A stretch of DNA of 32,511 bases from CAYGZC01 sp964354225 (GCA_964354225.1 CAYGZC010000179.1:1-32511), one strand, 5' to 3'. Shown: positions 7,433-16,827, numbered from the stretch's first letter. Numbers and translations are program-made. Notes: a model not told the origin generated them from the sequence alone.

Positions 7433-9247
7433 TTAATTCGAAAAATTCTTCTTATGTAATTCTTCAATCTCACTCAGGATCGTCACTATTTTCTCTACCT
7501 GCGTTTTTGGGTAGTTCTCTGTCGGTTTTAATTCAAGCGCTTTTTGGTATAATTCCTTCGCCTCGGAATATTTTTTCTCTTTAAGTAAATTATCGGCTTT
7601 CAGAATGTTATCCTCGTATGTTGAAGCATCGGCACCGGGCAGTTTCTTCATCTTTATTGCATCTCCCTGATCTTTAATCATCAAATGTTTAAACGCATCC
7701 GGATATCCGACATTAATCGGTTGGAATGATTCGTTCTTCACAACACCATCCATATATTTCACCAATAAATCTTCACCTAATTTCTTCCAACGTTTATATG
7801 TCAGATCACCCATCTCATTCGAATATTTAGTCAAATAATCGATTGCTTCACCCTTTGAACTTTTATAAAGCGCCAGCGCTGTTTTCTCGATTGTTTCCTG
7901 GCGCGACATGAACGATCCCTCCAGCTCACTCTGAACTCTCTTGATGTCGTTTATGATCAGACTGTATTTTGGATAAGCGAAATTCGAGACAAAGTTGAAA
8001 GCCCAGAATGCTGATTCCCAGTTGAACCGTCCCAATGATGCTAAGCCCTGTGAGTAATTATACGGAGTTTTAGTCATGCACGCATACATTGGAACATACA
8101 CAGTCATGTAAGTATCATCCACGCCAAACCAGAGCACACCACCGATTTCATTCGGAAGGAATGAACGAGATTGCGCAACGAACGAAAAACCAGTTTGCGG
8201 AGTCGAGATCGGTCGTTCGTTGAAACATTGCTGTCCCTGATATTCCCAAGTAAGTGGTCTCCAGCGATACGGCATTCCATACGGACCTGCCGCAACACCC
8301 TTCGTCATGTCGAATTCCGTTCCTTCAAAATGATCGCGCATCAACTGCTGGACATCCTGCACGGAAAGTTTTCTGTCCGGCTTGATGTAAAGCGGCATCC
8401 TCTCAAGATTTTCTCCTTTAATGTACGAGATATATTTTTCCATTGTACTGTTCACTCTTCGGAATAATGACCACACTCGCCCCTCACAAAAACGGATAGC
8501 ACCAAAATTTAATGGAGCATAAGTAGCTGAGAAATCAAACTCGGAATCTTTCCCTTTGAACCACCCTTTTTCACGAGCAAACGAAATTACATCAGACGCA
8601 TATAGACAATTGTTCGGATCATTCAAAGGAAATGTAGTTATGCGTGCCTGATTCGCATGTGCTGAAACGTATCCATCCGGTATTTTAACCGCAACCCAGA
8701 TTGCACCCTTAACACCTTCTCCATGTCCGAGAATTTCCATAATCCAGACTTCATTCGGATCGGATATTGAAAATGATTCACCCTCGCTGCAATAACCATA
8801 TTCGTTCACCAGATCAGTTATAATTTTGATTGCTTCACGCGCACTCTTTGAACGCTGTAAAGCGAGATAAATTAAACTTCCATAATCTATAATGCCCTTG
8901 GGATTATGAAGTCCTTCCCTTCCGCCAAAAGTTGTTTCTCCGAGTGAAACCTGATACTCATTCATGTTGCCTATCACATTGTATGTTTCTCTTGCCTGTT
9001 TTATCCGCCCTAAAAATTTTCCCGTGTCCCATTCATAAATATCCACCAATGATCCGTCGGGATATACGGCGGCAGAGAAATGATAAAGCTCACCGTAGAA
9101 ATTGAACGAGTCGGCACTATAGGAAATCATAGTACTTCCATCTTTTGAAGCACCTTTTGTGACAAGAAAGTTAGTGCATGCAGAGATCTCATTTTGAATC
9201 AATAAGATCGAAATGATCACTAAGATCGAATTCAGTATATTTTTCAT
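7433..9247 (-). CDS. C69 family dipeptidase (U34) with C-terminal TPR
   Basis: Ntn-hydrolase peptidase of 604 residues that cleaves dipeptides. A signal peptide of 23 residues ends just before Cys24 (SACTNFLVTKGASKDG), so cleavage would expose the catalytic N-terminal cysteine, as in this family. Further family blocks are SYSADSFNFYGE, GMNEYQVSLGETTFGG, SEGESFSISDPNEVWIMEILG and YVSAHANQARIT. The last 60 residues (ADNLLKEKKYSEAKELYQKA) are a TPR-like hairpin; many C69 enzymes lack one, so it may bind a partner. The ATG at 9247 has AAGGA five bases upstream. Location is probably periplasmic or outer surface. Flanking gaps show no obvious terminator. Confidence 0.93.
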   Translation of the reverse strand: MKNILNSILVIISILLIQNEISACTNFLVTKGASKDGSTMISYSADSFNFYGELYHFSAAVYPDGSLVDIYEWDTGKFLGRIKQARETYNVIGNMNEYQVSLGETTFGGREGLHNPKGIIDYGSLIYLALQRSKSAREAIKIITDLVNEYGYCSEGESFSISDPNEVWIMEILGHGEGVKGAIWVAVKIPDGYVSAHANQARITTFPLNDPNNCLYASDVISFAREKGWFKGKDSEFDFSATYAPLNFGAIRFCEGRVWSLFRRVNSTMEKYISYIKGENLERMPLYIKPDRKLSVQDVQQLMRDHFEGTEFDMTKGVAAGPYGMPYRWRPLTWEYQGQQCFNERPISTPQTGFSFVAQSRSFLPNEIGGVLWFGVDDTYMTVYVPMYACMTKTPYNYSQGLASLGRFNWESAFWAFNFVSNFAYPKYSLIINDIKRVQSELEGSFMSRQETIEKTALALYKSSKGEAIDYLTKYSNEMGDLTYKRWKKLGEDLLVKYMDGVVKNESFQPINVGYPDAFKHLMIKDQGDAIKMKKLPGADASTYEDNILKADNLLKEKKYSEAKELYQKALELKPTENYPKTQVEKIVTILSEIEELHKKNFSN

Positions 9248-9391
9248 AAAATTCCTTTTGATGAATAATTATAGAAGCAAAAACAAGGATTTTGATTTAA
9301 TAATATAAGAAAAAGATGACCAAGATTCACTAAGATTTATTAGATTCGGGCGTATTCGATATAGATTAGGTTAATCGTTAAATCCGAATAA

Positions 9392-11392
9392 TCATGGCCC
9401 AGATTGACTCTGCTGAATCTTTCCCGATGCGATTAATTTAATTCTCGCTAAGGCGAGATCATCTGAATTTGTTTCAAGATATCGTTGATAACAGTATACT
9501 GCGCGTTCAAACTCTTTATTCTCAAAAAAATAGTGCCCCAAGTCATAGTACATTTCGGGGCAAGCCGCTGTGCTTTTCAACAAACCATTGAGACCAATCT
9601 GGATAGCTTCAGCAAACCGATCATCATAGTAGCAAAATGTGGATAATCCCATTTCGCATAAAGGAAAGTATCGTTTCCTCAACGTGAGCATTGAAAGGGT
9701 GTGTGGGTAATCTCGTTTCAAAATATCATCGATCTGTGATTCACCGATTTTCTTATATCCACTCATTCGTTCATTGTAAGTTACTGCCGAAATAGAATCG
9801 GCATATCCTTTCTTAATGTAGATAGCCGCATATTCATCGAAGTATAACAAACGCCAGGCAGTATCTTTCTTGAAATAATGTATCCAGAGGAATTCATTTT
9901 GGTGGGGGAAGATAATAATTTCCGGTTGGTATTTATCAATGATCGATTTTTTATCGATCTGATTCCAAAGTATAGAGTACTTATAATAAAATTCTTCACC
10001 TATGACTTCGTTTCTTCCATCTATTGATATCTTTTGCGGAAGCATATAAATTAGAAATCCACCGAAATTAAAATGATTGAGAACTTTCCCTTCTAATTTA
10101 TTTTCTCGCAGGAAGCTTGCGGCTTTGAATGGAAGTATTGTATTATTATAGTGGAAACCGAAACGCTCATTTGAGCGATAATTGATGTAGTAGGTATCGG
10201 TTATTATTGCTATCATCAAAATTACCGAAGCAGCACTGATTACAAGATTGGTGAAAGTTTGGGTTTTCTTGGAGTTCCACCATTGCACAATCGGCTTGTG
10301 CGCTACGCCATCGGCCGGTTGAAGTCCTTTTATCGTCGCTGGTAAAACAGCAAAAATAAAAAATCCGATATTCTTGACCGCGGTACATGCGAGATAACAA
10401 AAGAAGAGATATATAAGAAGCTCGTGCAACTGAATTCGTTTCAGGCGTTTAATAAAAACCAAGAAACTTAAAATTAAAAAGATGTGAAACCATAACAAGG
10501 GTTGAACTAAAATAAATCTTCCGTTGAAAAAATAGCCCTCTAAGCTTAACGGTGAAGCCAATTCAGCGATTGTATTTTTAAAAACGTTTTCGCCATGCAA
10601 AAGCTGATACTGGCGAAAGGGATAAGCAGCTCCAATGATGAAATAAGGATTGACAAAACAAATTAATACCGATAGTAGAGCATATTTTGATAATGGCGTC
10701 CAGTACTTTCTATCTCTCCATATCAATCCTAACACATAGCAACCGATGACTATCCAGCCGAGGATAAATAGCGAGTGTGTGTTTGTCCACAACAGCATTA
10801 TTATAGGAAGAAACACAAGATTATTTTTCCCCCGCTCTAAAAAATCATCAAGAATTAAAAATATCAGATTGAGATAGAGCCAGGAAAGAGCATGGGGTCT
10901 TGTTTCAAAAAGTACAGCTGTTGAAGTAACAGCGAAGAAGAATAAAAACTGCCAATTAGATATATCATTAAGATTTTGTTTTCTTTTAATGCGAAGCAAT
11001 ACAAAAACAAAACTCGCAGCAATCACAACTGCATTGCTCGCAACCAATCCAAATTCACCTAGGAATTTGTTGATTATCACCATGGTTATTTGATATAGCC
11101 AGTGCAAGTCGATGTAATCGTGAGTACCAACCGTGTATGTGAACATATCTTTTCCGGGAAACTTGAGATTCTCAAGAATCCATTCACCAGCCCGTAGATG
11201 AAATCCTAAATCTGGACTATATATTTCTCGGAAGCTAAAAATAATAATCAGGCCGAACAAGAAAAAGACAGTAACCTTGTTTGAGTCGGCATAAAACTTT
11301 TTCTGCTTAAGAGTATTTTCGATGTTCAGTATCATCATCATCATATTTATAATAAGGGATTCTATAATAATGAAAATATAATTCGTTGTCAA
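9392..11392 (-). CDS. Polytopic membrane protein, GT-C glycosyltransferase-like, with TPR tail
   Basis: A 666-residue protein with roughly ten hydrophobic segments between residues 40 and 400, then a soluble C-terminal part. The first extracytoplasmic loop carries SPDLGFHLRAGEWI and MFTYTVG...DLHWLYQ. This acid/His pattern recalls membrane mannosyltransferase-like (GT-C fold, PMT/ArnT-type) proteins in which a loop-1 acid is catalytic. A later soluble block (KVLNHFNFGGFLIYMLP, ISIDGRNEVIG) also occurs in such proteins of this phylum, as I recall. Residues about 615-655 (YYDLGHYFFENKEFERAVYCY) form a TPR-like repeat. The start is uncertain: TTG at 11392 or one of four consecutive ATG codons near 11335-11345; no convincing ribosome-binding site helps. 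A lipid-linked sugar transferase is inferred, not proven. Confidence 0.75.
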   Translation of the reverse strand: MTTNYIFIIIESLIINMMMMILNIENTLKQKKFYADSNKVTVFFLFGLIIIFSFREIYSPDLGFHLRAGEWILENLKFPGKDMFTYTVGTHDYIDLHWLYQITMVIINKFLGEFGLVASNAVVIAASFVFVLLRIKRKQNLNDISNWQFLFFFAVTSTAVLFETRPHALSWLYLNLIFLILDDFLERGKNNLVFLPIIMLLWTNTHSLFILGWIVIGCYVLGLIWRDRKYWTPLSKYALLSVLICFVNPYFIIGAAYPFRQYQLLHGENVFKNTIAELASPLSLEGYFFNGRFILVQPLLWFHIFLILSFLVFIKRLKRIQLHELLIYLFFCYLACTAVKNIGFFIFAVLPATIKGLQPADGVAHKPIVQWWNSKKTQTFTNLVISAASVILMIAIITDTYYINYRSNERFGFHYNNTILPFKAASFLRENKLEGKVLNHFNFGGFLIYMLPQKISIDGRNEVIGEEFYYKYSILWNQIDKKSIIDKYQPEIIIFPHQNEFLWIHYFKKDTAWRLLYFDEYAAIYIKKGYADSISAVTYNERMSGYKKIGESQIDDILKRDYPHTLSMLTLRKRYFPLCEMGLSTFCYYDDRFAEAIQIGLNGLLKSTAACPEMYYDLGHYFFENKEFERAVYCYQRYLETNSDDLALARIKLIASGKIQQSQSGP

Positions 11393-11486
11393 AGTCTCCG
11401 ATTATCTTGATTTATCTATTAAACATTAAGCGGAATCACCATTATCGTGATAATCAACATTTCTTAAGAATTCTGGCTCGGAATTT

Positions 11487-11515
11487 TTGCAAATCAGCCA
11501 ATATTCTCGTATATT
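11487..11515 (+). promoter_or_regulatory. Candidate sigma-70-type promoter for the tRNA gene
   Basis: TTGCAA (11487-11492) and TATATT (11510-11515) are separated by exactly 17 bases, with the tRNA 5' end 14 bases past the -10 box. The spacing and position fit a stable-RNA promoter. The -35 box matches consensus at four of six bases and the -10 box at five of six. Confidence 0.55.
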
Positions 11516-11528
11516 TTCAATGATTTAC

Positions 11529-11602
11529 GGCGGAGTAGCTCAGTTGGTTAGAGCAATGGAATCATAATCCATGTGTCGGGGGTTCGACTCCCTCCTCCGC
11601 TA
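11529..11602 (+). tRNA. tRNA with CAU anticodon: probably elongator tRNA-Met, tRNA-Ile2 possible
   Basis: A 74-nt cloverleaf can be drawn by hand. The acceptor stem GGCGGAG pairs with CTCCGCT (the first pair is G-U), the D stem is GCTC/GAGC, the anticodon stem ATGGA/TCCAT encloses loop ATCATAA, and the T stem GGGGG/CCCTC encloses TTCGACT. The discriminator is A at 11602 and the CCA end is not encoded. The anticodon CAT is at 11563-11565. CAU tRNAs are initiator Met, elongator Met or Ile2 (lysidine-modified). The initiator is unlikely because the three G-C pairs at the base of its anticodon stem are missing. tilS, the lysidine synthase gene, starts 51 nt downstream on the same strand, which keeps Ile2 in play. 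Confidence 0.92.
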
Positions 11603-11653
11603 CTTGTTATATCCTTTCGGAGCTTTTCTCGAAAGATATTTTTTTATAAGTTT

Positions 11654-13033
11654 ATGGCGGAACAACCGTTATTCCATTCATTCCAAGAATACATTCATAA
11701 ACACCACCTCGTCGAGCGTGGCGAAAATCTAATCGTTGCTGTCAGCAGCGGTATCGATTCGATGGTTTTACTTGATTTGTTGTGCGTTCTAAAACAACGC
11801 TGGAAACTCGATCTTGCCGTTGCACATTTCAATCACCAGCTTCGTGGAAAAGAATCGGATGACGACGAATCGTTTGTTCGCTCAGCCACAACGGGCCGAT
11901 CGCTCGTTTGTTATGTTGAGTGTGCCGACACAAAACAGATCGCAGAATCGGAAAAACTATCGATTCAAGAGGCAGCTCGTAATCTTCGCTATTATTTCTT
12001 AACTAAACTTCGCCGCTCGCACGGCTACCAAAAAATTGCAACCGCTCATAATGCTGATGATAATGCAGAAACGATTATCTTGAATCTCATCCGCGGGACT
12101 GGTGTACATGGACTTACCGGCATTCCAATAAGAAGAGCAGATCAATTAATCATCCGACCGTTACTTTTCGCAACAAGAGAGTGCATTCAAAAGTACGCAA
12201 GTGAACATCACATTTCGTACCGAGAAGATTCATCAAATTTAAAGAACGATTACACTCGAAATTTCCTACGCCTTAAACTTCTTCCATTGATTCGAGAGAA
12301 TATCAATCCAAATTTGACTGCTACACTTGGTCGATCAAGCGAGCTGTTTAATAAACTTGAAGAATACCTCAACTCGCAGATAGAACCAAAATTGAAAAAA
12401 ATAATTGTGTGTCGGACCGTTAACGAATTAAGTTTAAACCTGATAGCTTTGCTTGAACAGCCGGTATTTATCCAAGAACAAATTCTTCATCGGCTCGGTA
12501 AAGAATTTACATCTTCAGAGATTGACTACGGTACGGTACGGACAATGATAAATCTATCGCACAGTGGGACCGGCGCATCATGTTCTATCTCGAAGGACGT
12601 TATTATCTATCGGGATCGGAACCATCTTATTTTCAGACGTACGCCTTTGGCTAGTTCGTTTTCATACACGGTGGAAATCAACAAGAAATACAAGTTTGAT
12701 ACTTTCTTATTTGAATCATCTGAAGTACCAATAGCAAAGCTATCAAAGAATCTTAATATAGAATATATCGACCGCGATGCTGTTGGTAATAAATTCAGCA
12801 TTCGCTCGTGGCACGAAGGTGACTGGTTTATACCTTTGGGTATGAGAGACAGGAAGAAGGTTAGCGATTTTTTTATTGATCAAAAAATTCCTTTATTTGA
12901 GAAACAGACAGTCCCCATATTGTTTTCGGATGAAAATATTGTCTGGATTTGTGGAAAACGACTGGACAATAGATATAAAATTAAACCGAAGACAAAATAT
13001 ATTATTAAACTTAAATTTACACCACTGCATTAA
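11654..13033 (+). CDS. tilS: tRNA(Ile)-lysidine synthase
   Basis: Converts C34 of tRNA-Ile2 (CAU) to lysidine with ATP and lysine, so that the tRNA reads AUA and is charged with Ile rather than Met. From the ATG at 11654 the protein has 459 residues. The PP-loop ATPase motif is SSGIDS at residues 31-36 (AVSSGIDSMVLL), and the N-terminal domain also shows AHFNHQLRG, ATAHNADDNAET and LIRGTG. The C-terminal TilS domain is present (RSWHEGDWFIPLGM, KKVSDFFIDQKIP, ICGKRLD). The frame is open further upstream to 11573, but that would run through the tRNA gene, so 11654 is the sensible start. It is followed after nine bases by hpt, the classic tilS-hpt-ftsH order. Confidence 0.97.
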   Translation: MAEQPLFHSFQEYIHKHHLVERGENLIVAVSSGIDSMVLLDLLCVLKQRWKLDLAVAHFNHQLRGKESDDDESFVRSATTGRSLVCYVECADTKQIAESEKLSIQEAARNLRYYFLTKLRRSHGYQKIATAHNADDNAETIILNLIRGTGVHGLTGIPIRRADQLIIRPLLFATRECIQKYASEHHISYREDSSNLKNDYTRNFLRLKLLPLIRENINPNLTATLGRSSELFNKLEEYLNSQIEPKLKKIIVCRTVNELSLNLIALLEQPVFIQEQILHRLGKEFTSSEIDYGTVRTMINLSHSGTGASCSISKDVIIYRDRNHLIFRRTPLASSFSYTVEINKKYKFDTFLFESSEVPIAKLSKNLNIEYIDRDAVGNKFSIRSWHEGDWFIPLGMRDRKKVSDFFIDQKIPLFEKQTVPILFSDENIVWICGKRLDNRYKIKPKTKYIIKLKFTPLH

Positions 13034-13042
13034 TCATAACAG

Positions 13043-13591
13043 ATGAAAAAGTATATTGCATTTAATAAGGATAAGTTTGAAATCTATTTGACTGAAAAGC
13101 AGATACAAGCCCGTGTAAAACAATTAGCCGGAAAGATTAACAAAGATTATAGAGGACGAGTCCCAATCTTCATCGGGATCTTAAACGGGTCATTCATCTT
13201 CATGTCCGATCTTATCCGTCAAATAAAAATTGACTGTGAAGTTGATTTCCTTAAGCTATCAAGTTACGGCGATGCAAAAATAAGTTCGGGCCATGTTACG
13301 TTGCTCAAAGACCTGAACGCGACTATCGGTGGCAGAGACATTATCGTTGTTGAGGACATCGTCGATTCCGGATTGTCGATTGATTTCATAAAAAAACTCA
13401 TTTGCCTCCACAAGCCAAAAACATTTAAAATTGTTTCGTTGTTGTACAAAAAAGATGCACTTAAAATTGATGTAAAAATTGATTATATTGGATTCAGCAT
13501 TCCAAACGATTTTGTTGTTGGATACGGACTTGATTACAGCCAAAAAGTTAGGAATTTACGCTCAATTTATAAATTAATCAATGAAAAATAA
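13043..13591 (+). CDS. hpt: Hypoxanthine phosphoribosyltransferase
   Basis: Purine salvage enzyme transferring ribose-5-phosphate from PRPP to hypoxanthine (and often guanine) to give IMP or GMP. The PRPP-binding loop is VEDIVDSGLSIDF starting at residue 103, with the two acidic residues Glu104 and Asp105. The N-terminal block GILNGSFIFMSDLIR and the C-terminal base-binding block FVVGYGLDY are also present. The length of 182 residues is normal. It lies nine bases after tilS and just before ftsH, so it is probably cotranscribed with both. Confidence 0.97.
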   Translation: MKKYIAFNKDKFEIYLTEKQIQARVKQLAGKINKDYRGRVPIFIGILNGSFIFMSDLIRQIKIDCEVDFLKLSSYGDAKISSGHVTLLKDLNATIGGRDIIVVEDIVDSGLSIDFIKKLICLHKPKTFKIVSLLYKKDALKIDVKIDYIGFSIPNDFVVGYGLDYSQKVRNLRSIYKLINEK

Positions 13592-13638
13592 TTTTGTTTA
13601 TTAGATTTAGAATCGAAGAAAATAAAGAATCTAAACGC

Positions 13639-15657
13639 ATGGATGATCGACAAACACAAAATAAACTACCCCGCCCTAGAAAGAATCGAGTTCCTAAACG
13701 ACCGATGAAGAGCGATGACGATTTTAATTGGAGCAAAGTATTGAAAGTTGTCCTCAGCTGGTCTGCTATCATCCTTGGCGTCTTTATTATCATGACATTA
13801 TTCCGCACACAAGAATCTTCGGAGTATGAGCTTGCTTTCACCGAATACCAAAAACTTTTAAGCGAAGGACTAATCAGTGCTGCTAATATAAAAAAATCCG
13901 ACATCGACAATTTTGATCTTCACGGTGTTCTAATAAATCCTCAAGAAGTAGTAACAGCCAGTGGCAAAACTGTTAAACTTGAGCGCTTCGTTGTTACCTT
14001 ACCATACCTTGATGATAATATGGTAAAAACATGGAACGAGAAGGGCATCCGTTTTACAATCTCGAAAGAAGATAACACTTGGATGAATGCATTATTTAGT
14101 GCTTTACCGTGGGTTCTACTTTTGGTAGTCTGGCTTATTATCATGCGGCGAATGCAGGGAGTTGGAACCAAAGGAATATTTTCGTTCGGTAAAAGTCGGG
14201 CAAAAGTTTTTAATGAAGGAGCACCAAAAGTTACTTTTCAGGATGTCGCTGGTGTCGATGAAGCAAAAGTTGAGCTGCAAGAGATCATCGAGTTTCTCAA
14301 AGAACCAACGAAGTTCCAGCGTCTTGGTGGTAAAATACCACGCGGAGTTTTATTACTCGGTCCACCGGGAACAGGAAAAACATTACTCGCCCGAGCAGTT
14401 GCAGGAGAAGCCGGTGTTCCGTTCTTTTCTATTTCCGGTGCCGATTTTGTTGAGATGTTTGTTGGCGTTGGCGCAAGTCGCGTAAGAGATTTATTTGAAA
14501 CCGGGAAGAAACAAGCACCCGCTATAATCTTCATTGATGAAATCGATGCTGTAGGAAGACATCGTGGTGCCGGCCTTGGCGGTGGACACGATGAGCGGGA
14601 ACAAACTCTCAACCAATTGCTTGTTGAGATGGATGGATTTGAACAGAACAGCGGCGTGATTATCATAGCCGCAACAAATAGACCAGATGTCCTCGATCCA
14701 GCTTTATTACGCCCCGGACGATTTGACCGGCAGATCGTTGTTGACCGACCTGATGTTCGTGGACGTGAGGGAATTTTGAAAGTTCATACACGACAAATTC
14801 CACTCTCAGAAGATGTTGATCTCGCAGTATTGGCAAAAGGAACACCCGGACTTGCAGGTGCCGATTTAGCAAACCTCATCAACGAAGCCGCACTCCTTGC
14901 AGCCCGTAAAAATCAAAAAGCGGTTTCAATGTTGCACTTCGAAGAAGCTAAAGATAAAGTAATGATGGGTGTTGAGCGAAAAAGTCTCATCATATCAGAG
15001 AACGAAAAGAAAATTACAGCATATCACGAATCCGGTCACGTTCTTGTGGCAAGGATGGTTCCTGAAGCTGATCCGGTACACAAAGTCACCATCATCCCAC
15101 GCGGGCGGGCACTCGGTGTGACGACTTACCTTCCGATCGATGAGAAACATACCTACTCTAAAGAATATTTGGAAGCGATGATCACATATGCACTTGGTGG
15201 ACGAGCAGCCGAGAAGATTGTCTTCAACCAGTTCACAACAGGCGCTGGGAACGATATTGAACGATCAACAAATCTTGCTCACAAGATGGTATGCGAATGG
15301 GGAATGAGTGAACGGATGGGACCTCTTGCCTACGGTACAAAAGAAGAAGAGATATTTTTAGGAAGGGAAATCACCCGATCAAAAAATTACTCCGAGACGA
15401 CTGCCATTGTTATCGATGAAGAAGTGAAAAAAATCGTTACAAGCGGGATGGATCGTGCTGAGAAAATTCTTATAGAGAAGATCGATACACTTCACCGATT
15501 GGCAAATGCTTTGCTCGATCGCGAAATTCTTGATGGCGACGAGATAGATAAAGTAATTCGAGGTGAAGAACTTCCACCAGTGGAACGACGTAACAACGAT
15601 CAGAATCAAACAACAATCCCTGTTGCAGATGAGAAACAAAAATCATCCGCTCAATGA
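13639..15657 (+). CDS. ftsH: ATP-dependent zinc metalloprotease FtsH
   Basis: Membrane-bound AAA+ protease that removes misfolded membrane proteins and short-lived regulators. Numbered from the ATG at 13639 (672 residues), there are two transmembrane segments, about residues 33-54 and 138-158, bracketing a short periplasmic domain. The AAA module has Walker A GPPGTGKT at 241-248, Walker B IIFIDEIDAVG, and the arginine-finger region NRPDVLDPALLRPGRFDRQ. The zinc site is HESGH at 463-467 (HEAGH is commoner; Ser at the fourth position is tolerated by the HExxH pattern), with the downstream acidic ligand in TTGAGNDIERST. The frame is open from a TTG at 13594, but the ATG is closer to usual FtsH N-termini. 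No good ribosome-binding site is seen. Confidence 0.97.
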   Translation: MDDRQTQNKLPRPRKNRVPKRPMKSDDDFNWSKVLKVVLSWSAIILGVFIIMTLFRTQESSEYELAFTEYQKLLSEGLISAANIKKSDIDNFDLHGVLINPQEVVTASGKTVKLERFVVTLPYLDDNMVKTWNEKGIRFTISKEDNTWMNALFSALPWVLLLVVWLIIMRRMQGVGTKGIFSFGKSRAKVFNEGAPKVTFQDVAGVDEAKVELQEIIEFLKEPTKFQRLGGKIPRGVLLLGPPGTGKTLLARAVAGEAGVPFFSISGADFVEMFVGVGASRVRDLFETGKKQAPAIIFIDEIDAVGRHRGAGLGGGHDEREQTLNQLLVEMDGFEQNSGVIIIAATNRPDVLDPALLRPGRFDRQIVVDRPDVRGREGILKVHTRQIPLSEDVDLAVLAKGTPGLAGADLANLINEAALLAARKNQKAVSMLHFEEAKDKVMMGVERKSLIISENEKKITAYHESGHVLVARMVPEADPVHKVTIIPRGRALGVTTYLPIDEKHTYSKEYLEAMITYALGGRAAEKIVFNQFTTGAGNDIERSTNLAHKMVCEWGMSERMGPLAYGTKEEEIFLGREITRSKNYSETTAIVIDEEVKKIVTSGMDRAEKILIEKIDTLHRLANALLDREILDGDEIDKVIRGEELPPVERRNNDQNQTTIPVADEKQKSSAQ

Positions 15658-16351
15658 TCTGATTAAGGAAGTCAAGTCAACGCAAACTGGCGGAACCAAT
15701 CAGCTACCAAGCATCGAGTATGATTACAGGATAGAAGTGATTCGCAAAGCAATTCACCTGATCTCTCTTTCTATCCCGATAGTCTATTATTTTCTCCCGA
15801 CATCAACAATGTTGATCTTACTTATTCCATTAACAGTTTCATTCCTTTTCGTCGATATCGCACGATACTACTATAGGCCTGTTGAAGAATGGTTCTATAA
15901 ATTCTTTGGCTTTCTCCTCCGCAAACGGGAAAGCGACAAGAAACGAAAAACACTGAATGGAGCCACCTACGTCCTGATCTCCGCATTAATTTGTGTAATC
16001 ATATTCCCAAAAATTATTACCATAACAAGTTTTTCGATCCTTATCATCTCCGATATAACTTCCGCACTCATTGGCAGACGCTTCGGAAAGCATCGTTTCA
16101 TCGCCAAATCCCTTGAAGGGAGTACTGCTTTTTTTGTAAGTGCGCTCGTCGTCATCGCTGTTACTCCAAAAATTGATTACCAATTAAACGAATATCTAAT
16201 CGGAGCAGTTGTTGCATTTATCGGTACGGTCGCAGAAGCACTTCCTGCACATATCGACGATAATTTTTCCGTACCGATTAGCGTCGGTGCATCGCTTTGG
16301 TTACTTTATTGGATATTTTTACCAGCATTAAATATTTATAAATTTGGATAA
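15629..16351 (+). CDS. CTP-dependent lipid kinase / phosphatidate cytidylyltransferase-like membrane protein
   Basis: A 240-residue membrane protein with about six hydrophobic segments. The signature SDITSALIGRRFGKHRF followed by KSLEGSTAFF matches the CDP-alcohol/dolichol-kinase-like group that uses CTP. This group includes eukaryotic diacylglycerol kinase Dgk1, dolichol kinase and phytol kinase, and is often annotated in this phylum as phosphatidate cytidylyltransferase. The motif would bind the CTP phosphates at the membrane surface. The ATG at 15629 lies 29 nt inside the 3' end of ftsH, so translation is likely coupled. A GTG at 15563 is possible but would give a longer overlap. The lipid substrate is not deducible: polyprenol, phytol or diacylglycerol are all possible. 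Confidence 0.8.
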   Translation: MRNKNHPLNDLIKEVKSTQTGGTNQLPSIEYDYRIEVIRKAIHLISLSIPIVYYFLPTSTMLILLIPLTVSFLFVDIARYYYRPVEEWFYKFFGFLLRKRESDKKRKTLNGATYVLISALICVIIFPKIITITSFSILIISDITSALIGRRFGKHRFIAKSLEGSTAFFVSALVVIAVTPKIDYQLNEYLIGAVVAFIGTVAEALPAHIDDNFSVPISVGASLWLLYWIFLPALNIYKFG

Positions 16352-16356
16352 TTGAA

Positions 16357-16827
16357 ATGCGTGTCTATCTTTCTGGTGGAATGGAATACGTCGACGGTGA
16401 AGGAGTCAACTGGCGAAAAGAAATGCAAGAATGGCTTGAAACAACTCTCAATCATTCAGTTTTTAACCCAAATGTCGAGAGCGATATGTTTTTTAATACA
16501 CGCTATCCTAACATCGACTTCCGACTCATCAAGAGAACAAACTTAGTCCTATATCAGGAAATTGTCCGCCATCTGGTAGATATAGATTGTAAAGAGATTG
16601 CAAATCATTCCGATTACCTCATCTGCTATTGGGACGAAGGTGCCGCAAAAGGCGCCGGCACAAAAGGTGAGTTGACAATGGCAAAATATTTCGGGAAGCC
16701 GGTTTATCTTATAACATCATTTCCTCTCCACGATATTCCGGGATGGGTGCTCGGATGCACGACTAAAATCTTCCTAAATTTTGATGAGTTAAAACAGTTG
16801 TTGATTGAAATATCACATCCCTCATAA
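16357..16827 (+). CDS. Nucleoside 2-deoxyribosyltransferase-like protein
   Basis: A 156-residue Rossmann-like protein. The start MRVYLSGGMEY matches the N-terminal YLAGP/YLSG strand-loop of nucleoside 2-deoxyribosyltransferase-like proteins. DYLICYWDEG and GTKGELTMAKYFGKPVYL match the block that carries the catalytic glutamate, here Glu105. Such enzymes exchange bases between deoxynucleosides or hydrolyse (deoxy)nucleoside monophosphates, and related proteins occur in nucleotide clean-up and phage-linked loci. It begins five bases after the preceding stop, so it belongs to the same operon. Exact reaction unknown. Confidence 0.8.
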   Translation: MRVYLSGGMEYVDGEGVNWRKEMQEWLETTLNHSVFNPNVESDMFFNTRYPNIDFRLIKRTNLVLYQEIVRHLVDIDCKEIANHSDYLICYWDEGAAKGAGTKGELTMAKYFGKPVYLITSFPLHDIPGWVLGCTTKIFLNFDELKQLLIEISHPS

